A stretch of 64,000 nucleotides of DNA. Origin: Tamarix chinensis (Eukaryota; Streptophyta; Magnoliopsida; Caryophyllales; Tamaricaceae). Below are positions 33,510-46,010 of the stretch, one piece after another (position 1 is the stretch's first letter; each line of letters opens with the position of its first letter). The DNA is taken from assembly GCA_030549775.1 (NCBI GenBank), contig CM060174.1:50297707-50361706 (forward strand), in the 5' to 3' direction. Below the pieces are notes generated by a model, which was not told the origin of the DNA, did not search any database, and saw nothing but the letters and a program-made list of their open reading frames with translations. The position numbers were made by a program, and so were the translations under genes.

Positions 33510-36491
33510 CATAGGCTATAATTTGGCCTAGTGAAGGTTAAAGGCTTTTGGCATACCCAACCAAGGAGCCCTCACACTTATCCCAATTAACAATGATCTA
33601 TTCTTTTTGCAATTTGATTCTCCATAAATTAATAGAAATGGTGGGGGTATGTATGATATATTTCCTCCATTTATTAGTAATCGATTGGATAAAACCTTAC
33701 CTTCTAGGACATATGCAGAATTATCATTATCACCGATTCATTCTCATAGGTAGGTTGATAACCCTCGCTTTTAGATTGGGATCATTAGTGGTTGGTTGTT
33801 CTAATGTGAGATTAGAGGGAGGTGTAGGCACTCTTTTTGTTGAATTATGGTCATCTAAAACAATCATAACATAATCAAAGATACCTTTGAAATCAAGGGT
33901 TTGAGGTGGCTGGGAAGGCTCATCCACTACAATATGCTCTCAAATAGAGGATTATGAAGAAGCACCCGTGATGGGAGACACTCAAGAAATTCTCTCCATG
34001 GGCATCTCTTCCTTGTAGTAGCAGTTCTTCTAGATTTTTCTGTGTTAGAATAGGGAGAGGCACAAAACAAACTTTTTTTATAACTTTCATTTTAATTAGT
34101 AATGAAGGAACATTATTATCACTAGTGTTATAAGGTCATCTAGGGTGATATTTTGCTGCAATATATAAGGATCCTATTGAGTTATCTATTGTTTTATAAG
34201 AGAATTAGGTAACTATCTCTTATGATACATAGGCATTAGGTAGCTATCTATTGTGTTATAACGGCATCAAGTATCATTTCCAATGCACATTTGGTATGTA
34301 GATCCTTTTACAATTATAATCACCTTATCTTTAAGTGTGCACACTTTCTATAGGGCTCTTTGGTCTCTTATAAGTTAGAAAGGGGCCTAACTAATATACA
34401 AGGTATTAGCACAATCTAAATGAACACTCAGTGGCCAAATCGAGGATAACTGTATAGCCCATACCTCAAGGGCTACAAGTGGAATCCTTACTATAAGGGC
34501 AAAGGATCCAACTAAATTCAAATATAATTTCTCACTTTCAAAGTTACCAAGTTACCATATATATTATTAATCACCACTCAAACATAAGTTCTTAAACCAA
34601 TTTCAAAAAAAACTATTCATAAAGAATTATTTATGTACAACTAAAAATATAGAAATATACCAAAAAGATTATATTTATAAATCAAGAACTATTTATTACT
34701 AAGGTGTTATATTTACATCAATTTACTATTCATATCATTTCACTATTGTGAATGTCAATTCAAAGGTCAAGGTAAACTATTAGTCCTAAATATTTAATTA
34801 AAAGCACCAGATATTTAATTTTATGTTAATCCTAATATGTCTCACACTTAATAATTAAAAATAAAATATTAAATAAAATCCTAAAGTAATGAAATTAAAT
34901 ATTGACTATCTCTAATAAATAATTAGCATGCTAGAATAATAATATTCACTTAAAAAATTGTAATTTCATACAAATTTACTAAGATGCCCCTAATCCCTAA
35001 AAACAAATAAAATAGCATAACTCTTATCATATAATGATCTAGATTATGAAAATTTTCCCACTATTTGTTTAATACCTAACGAACAAAAGGGACCACATAG
35101 GACATCATAAAATCATAGCTCATATGTAAAATGTCCAAAATGCCTCTTTTCATGCAAAAACATCTTTAAATCATAACTTTGATTACGAAAATCTATATCA
35201 AAACTTTAAATAAATGAAATCACTCCTTAAAATAAACTAAAAATTAATTGGAACCATAAAAATTTCATATACACAACAATATTACTCAAATTTACCCTAA
35301 AAGCCGAAACTTCATCAAAGTCATACATATCTTAAACATGGCCAAACCCAAACATTATATGAAGTAAAAATAACTTTAAAAACCTCAAAAAACATGCTCT
35401 TAAAATATTCAAGCCAAAAAAATAACTGACACCAATGAAACATCCACAAAATCCAAGATTCATACAAAACCAAATTCATAAATTTTAACCCTTCGGCACA
35501 TATAACCATACAAACACCATAACTTCTATCAAATTTAAGTATTTTCATGTTTAACATGATTCAAAATCTCCATAATAATCTATATAAAATCCTCCTTCAC
35601 TCATAATACCTACTTTTAAAGCATATACACAACAACTATCTCCAACATGCTAAAAACATCAAACCTATCAAGAAATCAAAGGAAATAATAAATGAGGATG
35701 AAGATGGGTTGGAACCACAAAATGGAAAGTTAAAAGAAGAGATAAAATGGGTTAGGAATTTCGGAGGCTTCAAAAAAAATTAAAGATACATAAGGTTAGA
35801 AGAATAAAAGGTTACAGTTAGATATTTGTGGAATAAAGTAGAAATTAAAAAAGAAAAATTACGAATGGAATGGGAGACAAAAAATTTCAGGAATAAAGAT
35901 TAAAATAAAGTGATAAGTTATTTTAGATATTATAGAAAGTTAGGAATAAGTTTAGGATTATTTAGAATATGCTTTTTTGTAGAAAAAGTTGAGTTTTAAT
36001 GACTATTTATACCTAAAGTGGAAAATTTTATCTTTAAATGTCAAAAAAATAACTAAAAATAATTTTTATTTAAAATTTAGCTTATTGTTATAAAATATAA
36101 TTATCCCCTTAAGTTTTTTTATTTTTTTTGGCTATAAGGATTGTTTCGAAGCTTAAAATTTAAATAAGGAAAAAATAAGTGATGAATAGTAATCTTTCAT
36201 AAAATACCTCATTTAAAAAATTTTAAATGCCTAGGAGAATAAAAAAAATAATAAATTTAAATATGAACAAATATAAATGGTTTGGAAGAAGTTTGATAGC
36301 TAAAAGTGGTTCAAAAGTCTCACAAAAGTCAAACCCATAAGGAAAAGCAAGAAGGTGCCAACAAAAAGTTTTAAGAATGTAACTAGAGTTTCTAATATTT
36401 TAAAGAATTTAATAAATCATTTGAAATAATATAATTTTATCTATAAAAAAATCGAAATTAAATCATAATGTTTGAAAAATGGTGTATTACA
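33510..36491. other. AT-rich remnants, probably older LTR sequence (H)
   Basis: 33510-34540 holds short open frames on both strands (33548-33874 plus, 33730-33927 minus) that I do not recognise. 34540-36491 is AT-rich without coding sequence. Its right edge, GGTGTATTACA at 36481-36491, is directly followed by gypsy pol sequence, so it is probably the end of an LTR inserted in pol. The left border was not found. Confidence 0.4.
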
Positions 36492-36494
36492 TAC

Positions 36495-36960
36495 CAAATA
36501 TCGATAAAGAAGTAGTGGGGATTTGTAGAGGAAGATTGATGGGTATGATGTGGGGGGCTAAGTCCTTTCCTACCAAGGGGATGATGTGTTTTAGTTAGAA
36601 TGGCATGTTCATCTCAAGGTACATTGGGCCGTATGATATCCTAGATTGGGTTAGAAAAGTTACATACCTACTCATTTTGCTTATGGAGCTTTCACACGGG
36701 TATAACATCTTCTACTTCTCCTAGTTGAGGAATTATGTGGCAGATCCTTCACACATTATCCAACTAGAGATGATTGAGCTCAATGATTTGTCATCATACA
36801 AATAACAACCTTTAAGGATCCTCAATATAAAGACAAGTGAGATAAGTTTGATGATTATCCTACTAATGAAGATATTGTAGGAACATTATGGATCTAAGAA
36901 GGTCATTTGGGATTCCAAGGATGAAATCAAGACAAATTACCTAGAGCTATTCAATTAGGT
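36495..36960 (+). pseudogene. Ty3/gypsy integrase C-terminus (gypsy 2)
   Basis: The plus strand reads SRYIGPYDILDWVRKVTYLL, then LMELSHGYNIFYFS, a stop, LRNYVADPSHIIQLEMIELND, LSSYK, a stop, QPLRILNIKTSEISLMI, and finally KKVIWDSKDEIKTNYLELFN before a TAG. This is the GPY/F module and tail of a Ty3/gypsy integrase, better preserved in places than that of gypsy 1 (RYIGPY, RNYVADPSH). Everything upstream is missing or displaced by H. Several stops show it is dead. The spacing to the polypurine tract and LTR downstream is normal, so the 3' end of this element is in place. Confidence 0.88.
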
Positions 36961-36985
36961 GCATTGCACAATCAACATTGTCTCT

Positions 36986-37133
36986 TTTAAGGGGTAGTAC
37001 CCTTTTCTCTTAATCTAACTCTTGTGTATTATTTTCTTTTTTCTTGATAGGTTAGGTGTTTTAAAACATTTTAAGCTTAAAATATTGCTTTATTTGTGTA
37101 ATTTGGTAAGAATTATGTTTTAAGGGGTATTAT
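36986..37133 (+). other. Two polypurine tracts of gypsy 2
   Basis: TTTTAAGGGGTAGTAC near 36986 and TTTTAAGGGGTATTAT near 37118-37133; the second abuts the LTR. This is the same doubling as in gypsy 1. Confidence 0.6.
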
Positions 37134-38276
37134 TGTAATATATCATCTTAAAATCCTTCAAAATATATTTAAAATTATGTTGATATAAAAGAAAATGGTT
37201 TTGTCTTTGAAAAGGGCTTAGAATTTGGGAAACGATATGAATTTTAGGAGTATTGATCAACTAGTACACCAAAGAGATTGACCAGTAGGACGAAGACTTA
37301 CACTTTCATTTTTTGGGATAACCATTTTGCTTGGTTTACTAAACCGCTGAAATTTTTTTTGTTGTAATTCCATATCATTTTCTATTTTTGTTTTTATTTT
37401 ATTTTTAGTGTCTCTTTGGGATAATAATCATATTTTGGTTTTTAAGAATTATTTTAACATTATTTAGATCATCTTATGATTTTATTTAGCTAAAATTCTT
37501 CCAAAAAGTACTTTTTGGGATAATATATTTTTTAGATGGGAAGAATTTTGAAGCTTATTAATCATGCCTCCTTAATCTTTATTCCAATATTTTTACATGC
37601 AACTAGAGTTATATATTTTAGGTCAATAGTTTAATGCACAACAATCTATAAAGTTATTTCTAAACTATTGGCTAATCATATATCTCTTATTTTTCCAGAT
37701 ATTATTATTCTTAAATAGAGTGCCTTCATCAAGGGATGCCTTATGAATAATAAAATACTAATGGTTCAAGAAATAATTTGTGATTACTCATGAAGGACAA
37801 TGTCCCCTAAGGTCATGATTCAAGTTGATATCAAAAAGGCTTATGACTCTTTTTCTTGGACGTTTATCTAGGATGCACTAGATAGACTCAACTTTCCTTA
37901 TGCCTTTTCCAAACTTGTTATGGATCATCACTACAATTTCATTCTTGGTCAAACTTAATGAGGAGGTGTTTGGTTTCGTCAAGGGTCATTGAAGATTATG
38001 GTAGAGGGATCTAATCTTGCCTTACATTTTTATCTTATCCATGGAGTATTTATCTAGGTGATTAAAGATTTTTACCAAGGATAAAGGTTTTTTATTTCTA
38101 ATCTAGGTGTAAGGCCCTGAGGATCACACACCTGGATTTTGTAAATGACCTCATCCTATTTATCAATAAGGTGCCATAATTAATGTGGTCATGACATCCT
38201 CCAATTTTATTTTTAAACACTTTTGCATTGTATTTAAAATAAAAGATTTAGTCCTAAAATCTAGGGGTGTTACAAA
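37134..38276 (+). mobile_element. 3' LTR of gypsy 2, with LINE sequence inside
   Basis: Starts TGTAATATATCATC after the polypurine tract and ends GGGGTGTTACA at 38276. Contains TTGATCAACTAGTACACC-type palindromes near 37250-37290. LINE RT sequence occupies the middle, so the LTR itself is short or deleted. Confidence 0.65.
37580..38175 (+). pseudogene. L1-type LINE reverse transcriptase fragment
   Basis: The plus strand reads TTIYKVISKLLANHIS, SAFIKGCLMNNKILMVQEII, then VDIKKAYDSFSW with the catalytic Asp of motif A intact (codon 37827-37829). Degenerate GGVW..RQGSLK and ALHFYLIHGVF follow, then THLDFVNDLILFINK. The usual FADD box is FVND at 38138-38149, so the second catalytic Asp is replaced. 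Stops and frameshifts are frequent. The order of blocks is that of plant L1-type non-LTR retrotransposons, not of LTR elements. The endonuclease and 3' poly(A) end are not visible; it is a truncated insertion in the gypsy 2 LTR. Confidence 0.85.
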
Positions 38277-39807
38277 CATTACCTCATTAGCACCTTCAAT
38301 ACAAACTAATACTCTGCATTCTTCATCTCTTTTAACAAAAGAAATGACTTATATAGATATACTACTAAAAACATCAACTTGGTATACACCAACATAAGAA
38401 TAATATTATACATAAATTTATATGGCTTTATAATAATGCCCACAAATTATACTACAACTTTGTATATTTATGTCAATCATCATCTTATTGCTTCCATCAA
38501 GGAATTCAAGTTTCCAAGATTGTAATTCACCATTGAAACATGTAAACAAGATTTACAATTTGACTAGCCTAACACATTGGCATTTTATTCATAGAATAAG
38601 AAAGAAGGGATATATTTTAATAAAGGATAAAAGGAATAAGGGAGTAATGAAGTTGGGGAGGAAAATGAGGAAGGAGAGGCTAAAAAAATAATTATAGAGT
38701 TATATTAAAACTAAAATAGGTGTTATTTATATTTATATCATTTAGTTGGTAATAAAATATTAAAACAAATTTAGAGTAATAAACTTGATCCCATACACTA
38801 GAGATTATTTTCTTTCATTAGAAATTTTTCTAGTAATATTTCGGCACTATCCTCAATAAATATTTGATTATGCAACATTACTTTAAAAATTATTTTAAAA
38901 TGTGAAATTGATAATAACATATATTTGATTTTAGATCTATACGTAATAAAAAAAATTATTTCTGAATACAATTCTTTCTTATTAACTTAACATAGCAAAA
39001 TCCTTTTCTTTTGTTATAATTCTTCTCTATCTGAGTAAAAATTAATAGTATTGTATTTGGAAACAATTATCAGAGAACATGATCACACTAATCATTCCTT
39101 TACATAATAATTTGAAGAGATAACTATAAGGACAATCATTAGCTATGTTGCATAGAAATTATGTCGATACAAACTTTTTTTGTCCTAAAAATATTTTTTT
39201 GGTTCCCCTTTCTTATTCCCATTTTCTAAAACATACATAAATGCAAAAGATGTTTTTAAAAATATTTATTTGTCTCATTTCCACTCCTATGCTTCCCCTT
39301 TCCACTCTTATCCTTCCTTATTCAACCTCATTCTCTTTTCCCTCCTCCTTCCATGATGCATGGTATTACCTTCAACCATATCAACAATAATGATGTAAGT
39401 ACATAGAAGGTCACATGCGATGAAGAAATGTTGATAAACAGAAGAAATAATTAATTTTATTCAATGGGTATCAATCTAAAAATAATCAACTACATTAAAA
39501 AACAATTCTTATCTCACAAAACTACTACATGCAAATTGCAATCCCATAAGCCTCAGCCATGCGCACGGTAATACCACCACATGCAATTGCTTTGCTATAT
39601 TTATCTCTCTCTCAATCGATCATGAATATGCATAGGTCTTGTGCATACTTATCTTTGTCAAGCTACGAAAGAAAAATAAAATGCTAGCTTTTTCGCTAGA
39701 AGTTTTAATCTAAATTTAGATCAGGATTTTATATGACACTAGCACTATAAAAAATAGATTAATTACATGTATATATAGAGATTAATTTAAGATGAAATAA
39801 GTAAAAT

Positions 39808-39836
39808 ATAGGCATAGAGATAGAGATAGAGATAGA
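39808..39836. repeat. (GAGATA)n microsatellite
   Basis: Four AGAGAT/GAGATA units in AT-rich sequence. Confidence 0.85.
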
Positions 39837-40024
39837 AAGGCAAGAGAAGAATACAAGGGAGCAAATGACAAATGCAGTATGGAGATGCATATATGGTACC
39901 TACTGTGTTTTATGTACCCCTTTCTTTACTATTTTTACACTCATTAAAAATACATATGTGTATGGAAATAATTCTCATTTTTATAAAATAAAACTTTTAT
40001 TTTTCAATAAAATACACTTCTTTC

Positions 40025-40330
40025 GGATTATAAAATACATATCATACATAATATAAATACAAATATTAAAATACACACACATATCTTGCATAATATAAAT
40101 ACACATCTTATAAAATATAAATACACATCTTACAAAATATTAATATATATTTTACATTTATCAATATATATATATATATATATATCTTATAGAACGTAAA
40201 TACATATCTTATAGAATACACCTATGCAACTTATAGAACATTAATATATATCTTACATCTTACAAAATAAAAATACACATATTGCATAATATAAATATAC
40301 ATCTTATAGAATATAAATACACATTTGAAT
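40025..40330. repeat. Degenerate about 20-25-bp repeats AATACACATCTTATA
   Basis: The block AATATAAATACACATCTTATA or a variant recurs about ten times, mixed with a (TA)n run at 40165-40186. Confidence 0.8.
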
Positions 40331-40697
40331 AAAAGTATTCATAATAAAAATAATACACGTCTTTTATAATAAAAATAAACATATAATATAATAAGATTAC
40401 ACTTTTTAGAAACGAATTCTTTAAAATAATAATATAAATTTAATAAAATAGAATATAAACAAATTTATTTAAATATATAGAAGAAAAAAATTAAGTGAGT
40501 TACCCCCTTTCTTTTGGTTCCATTTAAATAAAAAAGATTATAAAGAAATATGCATGTTGTTTCTCCTTGTGAGATGTATATGCTTCTCTATAATATATGC
40601 ACATAAGATAAAATAACACCATATATACCAAGAAAGGCACATACATAAGTACAGTGTAATAACTAGGAACAAGAAAAAAATGGTGAAAGATGGATTG

Positions 40698-41128
40698 TGT
40701 AACACTGCTAATTTTTTTTTATTTTAATACAATGTGGAAGTATTAAAAATAAAACTAAGGAATGTTACCGCCACATCAACTATGAAGAGCCATATGATCA
40801 TTCACCTATTTCATGGTTGATGTAAGGCAAAACTGAACACGAGTAAATGAATGAGATAATAACAATAATAGATATATAAATATGATATGTCATGGTTAAC
40901 AATGCCCAAATTACATAATCAAAACCAATAGTTTAAATAACTAAAATCACAAAAACAACCCAATGTAGTGGGTAAAAGAGCTAGTTATCTGGTTAGCGTA
41001 ACTCTCAATTAGTATAAAAGAATAAACCTCAATCTTGAAGTAGTGGCAATCTAGAGTCCCACATCAGCAGTGACATTACTATCATACTCTAGCTGTGAAT
41101 TAAATCTCTACAAATTGTTAGAGCTTGT
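40698..41128 (-). mobile_element. A3 LTR, first segment
   Basis: Starts TGTAACACTGC and follows the A1 start closely (AATGTTACC, CACATCAACTATGAA, GGTTGATGTAAGGC). It is cut by B2 at CTTGT and resumes at 50626. Confidence 0.85.
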
Positions 41129-41219
41129 TGTAACACCCCAAAAATTTACTATCATTTAATTAAAAAGATTTGACGGAAGTGAAATAATAAAACCGTAAAT
41201 TCAGGGGGTATTACCGCCA

Positions 41220-41265
41220 CACTTAGTACCAGATCGGTTCACTCCTACCGTTCCAATACTAAGTG
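41220..41265. repeat. Conserved 46-nt hairpin in B2
   Basis: CACTTAGTA / TACTAAGTG arms, beginning 91 nt inside the LTR end. Confidence 0.85.
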
Positions 41266-41819
41266 CTAAGGCTAAACAAGTTAATAGCAAGAACAAGTCA
41301 TTAATAAAAACACAAGTCATACAGAAATCAGAGTGCGGTTTAGGATTACAATCCACAGAGTAAGCAACTAGATTTTTCCAAAAACATAAATATCGTATGA
41401 CATGACATAACTAAAATAAAATAATATATGGTTAAGCCAAAAGAAAAATAGAGTCCGGCCGAGTCACTCTCAATCCACAGGTTAGGTCTAGGCTCAACGC
41501 TCAGCCCCACCCGATGCCTCGTAAGTGTCGTAGGCATCGAAGATGTCGTCCCCTACTTGCATAAGCTCAGATGGGTCTTTTGCTCGTAGTAATGAGTAGC
41601 ACCCATGAAATGGGTGATCAGTATGCTACGTACTGAGTAAGGTAACCATGCAACTAAGGCCATACATATAGAGCATATAACATAAGTATGATCATATAAG
41701 AAATATACAATAATATAGGTAATAAGGCTGAGTTACTTTCCAGGTAACTTATTCTTTAGTCCTCTTAATGATATGTTCATTCCACACATACTCTTTATTA
41801 ACCCATGTGAATACAGGAA

Positions 41820-42175
41820 CCCCACTTTTATAGCCGGTGGACCGGAATACATACAGGGCAGAACGCTCATGACCACTATTATTCTTCGGTGGACCAATCT
41901 CCAAGGCAGAACACTCCTAGCCACTATTATTCGCCTGTAGACCGGTCTAACCCCGACTCACATGGTGTTTCACTATAAGTACTTAGTGTATTCCCCATGT
42001 CTTAGCTTCATTACATTTGGTTTGTTGAGCACGAAATCCCCCGCTATTATAGCCGGTGGACCGAAAATCATGTAGGGTAAAACGCTCCTAGCCACTATTA
42101 TTTGCCGGTGGAATGGTCTCCAAGGCACCCCCGCTCCTGGACACTATTATTTGTCGGTGGACCGGTCTGGGCCCG
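41820..42175. repeat. CCGGTGGACCGG repeats in B2
   Basis: Counterpart of 18140-18500, with the same order of units. Confidence 0.88.
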
Positions 42176-43680
42176 GTCAACAATCTTTCTCTTTAAATGG
42201 ATAGTATCTTATTTGATAAGTATTTCACCCTCGACGTGCATGTTACCAACTTTCTACTTCTATCCTCTCAAGGGGGCCCGTCCCATATCTTGAGACTCCT
42301 ACACCCCTTATCACGCCTCAACATCATTTCCCCCTTACACTTACATATAAAGAAAACCAACCCCTAAGGGTGTGGGTTAAAACCCAACACCTCATGACAT
42401 CAAACTCCGCCTACTATCACCCTCTAAGGTTTTCCCTTGAAAACCCTAATTAGACCTATGTGGCCCAAATTTCTCTCACTTACACTTTTATTATTTCATT
42501 TATGCCCTACACCTTATCTCATTTAGATCTAATCCCAAATCACATCACTTTACCCCCTTGATTCCACACATGAGCGAAAAACCTTAATTGGCCACTTCAA
42601 CCCTAGTACCTTTCTTCTCCCATAAGTAACCTCTCTCCTTTTCACCCAAAGCCTCTTCTCTCCCATGGAACCCATACTCACCTCTTATAAGTTAAGTTCC
42701 CACTCTTAATCCGTACTCCACTCTCCCTTATTTGTTTTTACTTCCACATTTTCTTTCCCAGATTGGTGCTTCCTCTCAAAACCCTAATTAGGTCCCTCAT
42801 ATACCCTTACACCAACCTACGTACTATTTTCGTCCCAAGCCTCCAATCACTCCACAACTCTCCCCTTAGCTTATTTACACCTTAAAACAACTTTTCTCAC
42901 GTAAAGATCATCCCCATCCAAGTTTCATCCACCCCATGCAACTCTCAAAGTCCCCATGCAAACCCTAGAATTCCCATGCATGGTTCCCATCTCTTTTTCA
43001 TTTTGGTCATCTTTTCCTATTTATTTTCCTCTCATAGATCATGGGGTATTTTGGTCAACCTCATATCCCCCTTAGTAAACTCACTTCCCATTTTCTTTCT
43101 TTTTATCCTTTCATTCCCATATCATATTAACAATCATCCTAGCATGCATGTCCTAGAGGGTTATCTCATATCACATCATAATTACCATATATACATATCA
43201 TACTCATGCCATAAGGAGCACATAAACATACCTCAGCTCCAAGCTACGCTACACATAAGACAAGTTAATGACAATCATACGATACACGACATAGCATGAT
43301 ATATATAGCATCCAAGGCATACAAGTCACACAACACACATGGGCCTTAGCTACATCCTTCCCTAAAACGACGTCGGGCTTGGAGCATGCTCCTATGCCTC
43401 CTTAGAGTTTTGGCTTGATTCACCTATAAGAGGAAAAAAACTAAGGATTAGTTTCCCTCCTACCAAAAATACTATTATTTCCTATTTTAGTCTAAGATTA
43501 GGGTTACTATTATTAAAGGGCTTTACAAGTAAAAACTAGGGTTTTTATCCTCAAGTTAGCCTACTAGATATTACTAGTCAAAATAAGTTTATGTTAATAC
43601 TTATAGCTATATTTATATTATTAACATAATGGCTTTATTTCTTCTAATAATAGTACTAGTACTAGTTATAGCAAAATAGT

Positions 43681-43687
43681 GATGATG

Positions 43688-43771
<84 letters not shown>

Positions 43772-43772
43772 G
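43681..43772. repeat. (AAT)n microsatellite in B2
   Basis: Nearly uninterrupted AAT run over 92 bp, just before the B3 insertion point. Confidence 0.95.
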
Positions 43773-44662
43773 TAATACTAATGCCCCTAGTAATAGAAAC
43801 CTTAGTATCTTTTGAAATACCCCAAAAATCCTAATTTAGAAATTATGGCAATATAATGATTTATTAGGAAAATTAAGAAAATAAATTATTTTATTAAATA
43901 AAGAGGAAATTAATTGAGGAAATTAAAGAGAAAATAATAAATAAATTATTTAGAAAATTTTTGACATTTTACTAATTAAAATGGAAGTTAAGTAGAATTT
44001 ATCCAAAATAGCCCAATTAATTTAAAGATAATTTAACTATTATACTTAAAATAATTATTATTAAAATTAAATATCTAAATTAAATATATAAATAAATAAA
44101 GACCAAATACCCCAACCCAACCATTTTATCATTTTTCCTTTTTCCTTTTTCTCCTTTCTTTTCCTTTTTCTTTCTTCCTCCTTTACTTATTTTTCCTTCT
44201 TTCCCCATTTTCCCCCGACTGGGCCAGCCCGCCGGCCCAGATGACCTCCCCTTCCCTGTCTTGCGCGGCCCAAGCCGCGTTACCCTTTCTCTTGCGCCCA
44301 ACCGCTGGCCGGTTCTTCTTTTTCTCCTCCCTGGACCGCTGATCCACCTCTTCCCTTTCCTTCTTCTTCCATGCCACCTGCAATCCCGACCTACAAATTC
44401 GACTCTACAACTATGCCGCCGACAACCACCAATGTCGTCCGGGCTCCCTTCTCTCTACTCTCCCTGTCATTTTCTTCCTTTTTTCGACCCCAACAAGCCC
44501 CATCTCTCCCCTCCCTGCGCGCCCCTCTCCTTTCCTCTTTCTCCCTGACCTGACCTAACCTGCCATGGCAGGATTGCACCGCCTGCCACCGCCGGCCGGT
44601 GGTCCTGCCACACCTGCCTCATATGTCTTCTTCTTCCCTTGTCGTTTTTCTCCTCAATTAGC

Positions 44663-44671
44663 CTATAAATA
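44663..44671 (+). promoter_or_regulatory. TATA box of B3
   Basis: CTATAAATA after CAATTAGC and a CTTCTTCTTCCC tract, about 850 bp from the LTR start. Confidence 0.7.
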
Positions 44672-44874
44672 CCCCCATTAACAGCCTGGGTCGAGCTTCC
44701 TTTTTCGCATCCCAAGAACCCCAGCCGCTCACCACCTCCCAAAAAACCCCTTGTTCCGCGGCCTTCGATGACCGCCGCCGCAAACTCCGCCCACAAAAAC
44801 CTTCCCTGCACCTCCCTCTACAAAACTGGACCACCCTCAACCCCCTACTTTGCCTTGCACGAGCCGCCTCGGCT

Positions 44875-45285
44875 ATGCAAAGTGGTCAACCCGATCAGCC
44901 CACTCCAGCCCCTTGCCACCCCTCGAGTCGCCTTCTGTCGTCACCCTCGCCGCAACTAGCACCTCCTCCACCCTCCAAAAAACCCAGGGAACCTTCCCCT
45001 ACCTTCTCATACCGTCATCTCCCCCTACCTCCCTCTCCTTTTACCCCCCCCATCTTCCACCATCTTTGGCCGCCGCACCAACCACCGTGCGCCGCCACTC
45101 CCAGCTACACCACCACCTTCATTCCACCCCTCTTCACCTGCTGCACCTTCCTCCACCTCAAACACCCCTCCACTCCCTCTCTCTTAGCCTACATATCCAT
45201 TTTTCCCCTCTCTTCCTCCTCCACCGCCGCCGGTGGTTCCCCAGCCCCTAAACTATTTTCTATAAGTGTTAATAATTTTATTTAA
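44875..45285 (+). other. Proline-rich open frame in the B3 LTR
   Basis: 136 codons, beginning about 200 nt downstream of the TATA box. It matches the B1 frame (20925-21326 minus) over most of its length and ends with the same 14 residues. The overlapping frame 44850-45251 is also open. The strand is C-rich and poor in stop trinucleotides, so openness is weak evidence. No signal peptide, no known domain. Confidence 0.3.
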
Positions 45286-45479
45286 CATTACTAGTATTAT
45301 CCTTAATATTACTATTATTATTCTTATTATTATTAGTGTTGTATTATCATGGTTATTATTATTATTATTACCATTACTAATATTATTATTATGTATCCCC
45401 CTTATTTCCTAACCTAACCTCAGAAAATACTTATAACTAGGGTAAACTATTTAAAAGGCTACAACTTTAACATTAAAAT

Positions 45480-45741
45480 GGTTATCATTATTACTACTAA
45501 TACTACTATCATTATTATTATTATTCACAACTTTAGTATTAATATAGTTATCTCTATTACTACTACTACTACTACTACTATTAATATTATTATTATTAGT
45601 GTTATTTAAACCGAAGTTGGCATATTATCATGTTATTTTTAAAGAAGAAGAATACTTAACCTTGGTATTTTTACTATTTAATATTCGAATATTACTAATA
45701 TTATTCATAATGCCTTTGTCACTAACATTATTAGTTATTAC

Positions 45742-45785
<44 letters not shown>

Positions 45786-46010
45786 TTCTATTATTGTGAC
45801 AAAAACATTTGAACCCTTATATTATTATTATTCAAAATATAACTTTTATCATTATTATCTTTAGGAATATTTGTACTTTGTTGGTATTGTAATTATTATA
45901 TTATTATTTTAACCCTAATACTATTATTAGACTAAGCCTTAAAAACGCTAGGGTTTCTATCACTATAAGCATTAGCATTACTATTATTATTATTATTAGT
46001 ATCACTATTT
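45480..46010. repeat. ATT/ACT microsatellites in B3
   Basis: (ATT)n at 45741-45782 and an ACT run at 45558-45581, among AT-rich trinucleotide runs. Reverse counterpart of 20401-20853. Confidence 0.92.

Larger units (their letters stand above)
38277..40697. other. AT-rich sequence without recognisable genes
   Basis: 2.4 kb with no gene or transposon domain that I can name. Short frames (38470-38691 plus, 39865-40056 plus) show no known motif. It is the sequence into which A3 inserted. Confidence 0.5.

Noticed and set aside
38470..38691. 73-codon frame as a host exon
   Set aside because: No homology that I recognise, no plausible splice context, AT-rich surroundings.
40165..40186. (TA)n run as a fragile or matrix-attachment site
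   Set aside because: A short run in AT-rich sequence. Nothing else supports a function.
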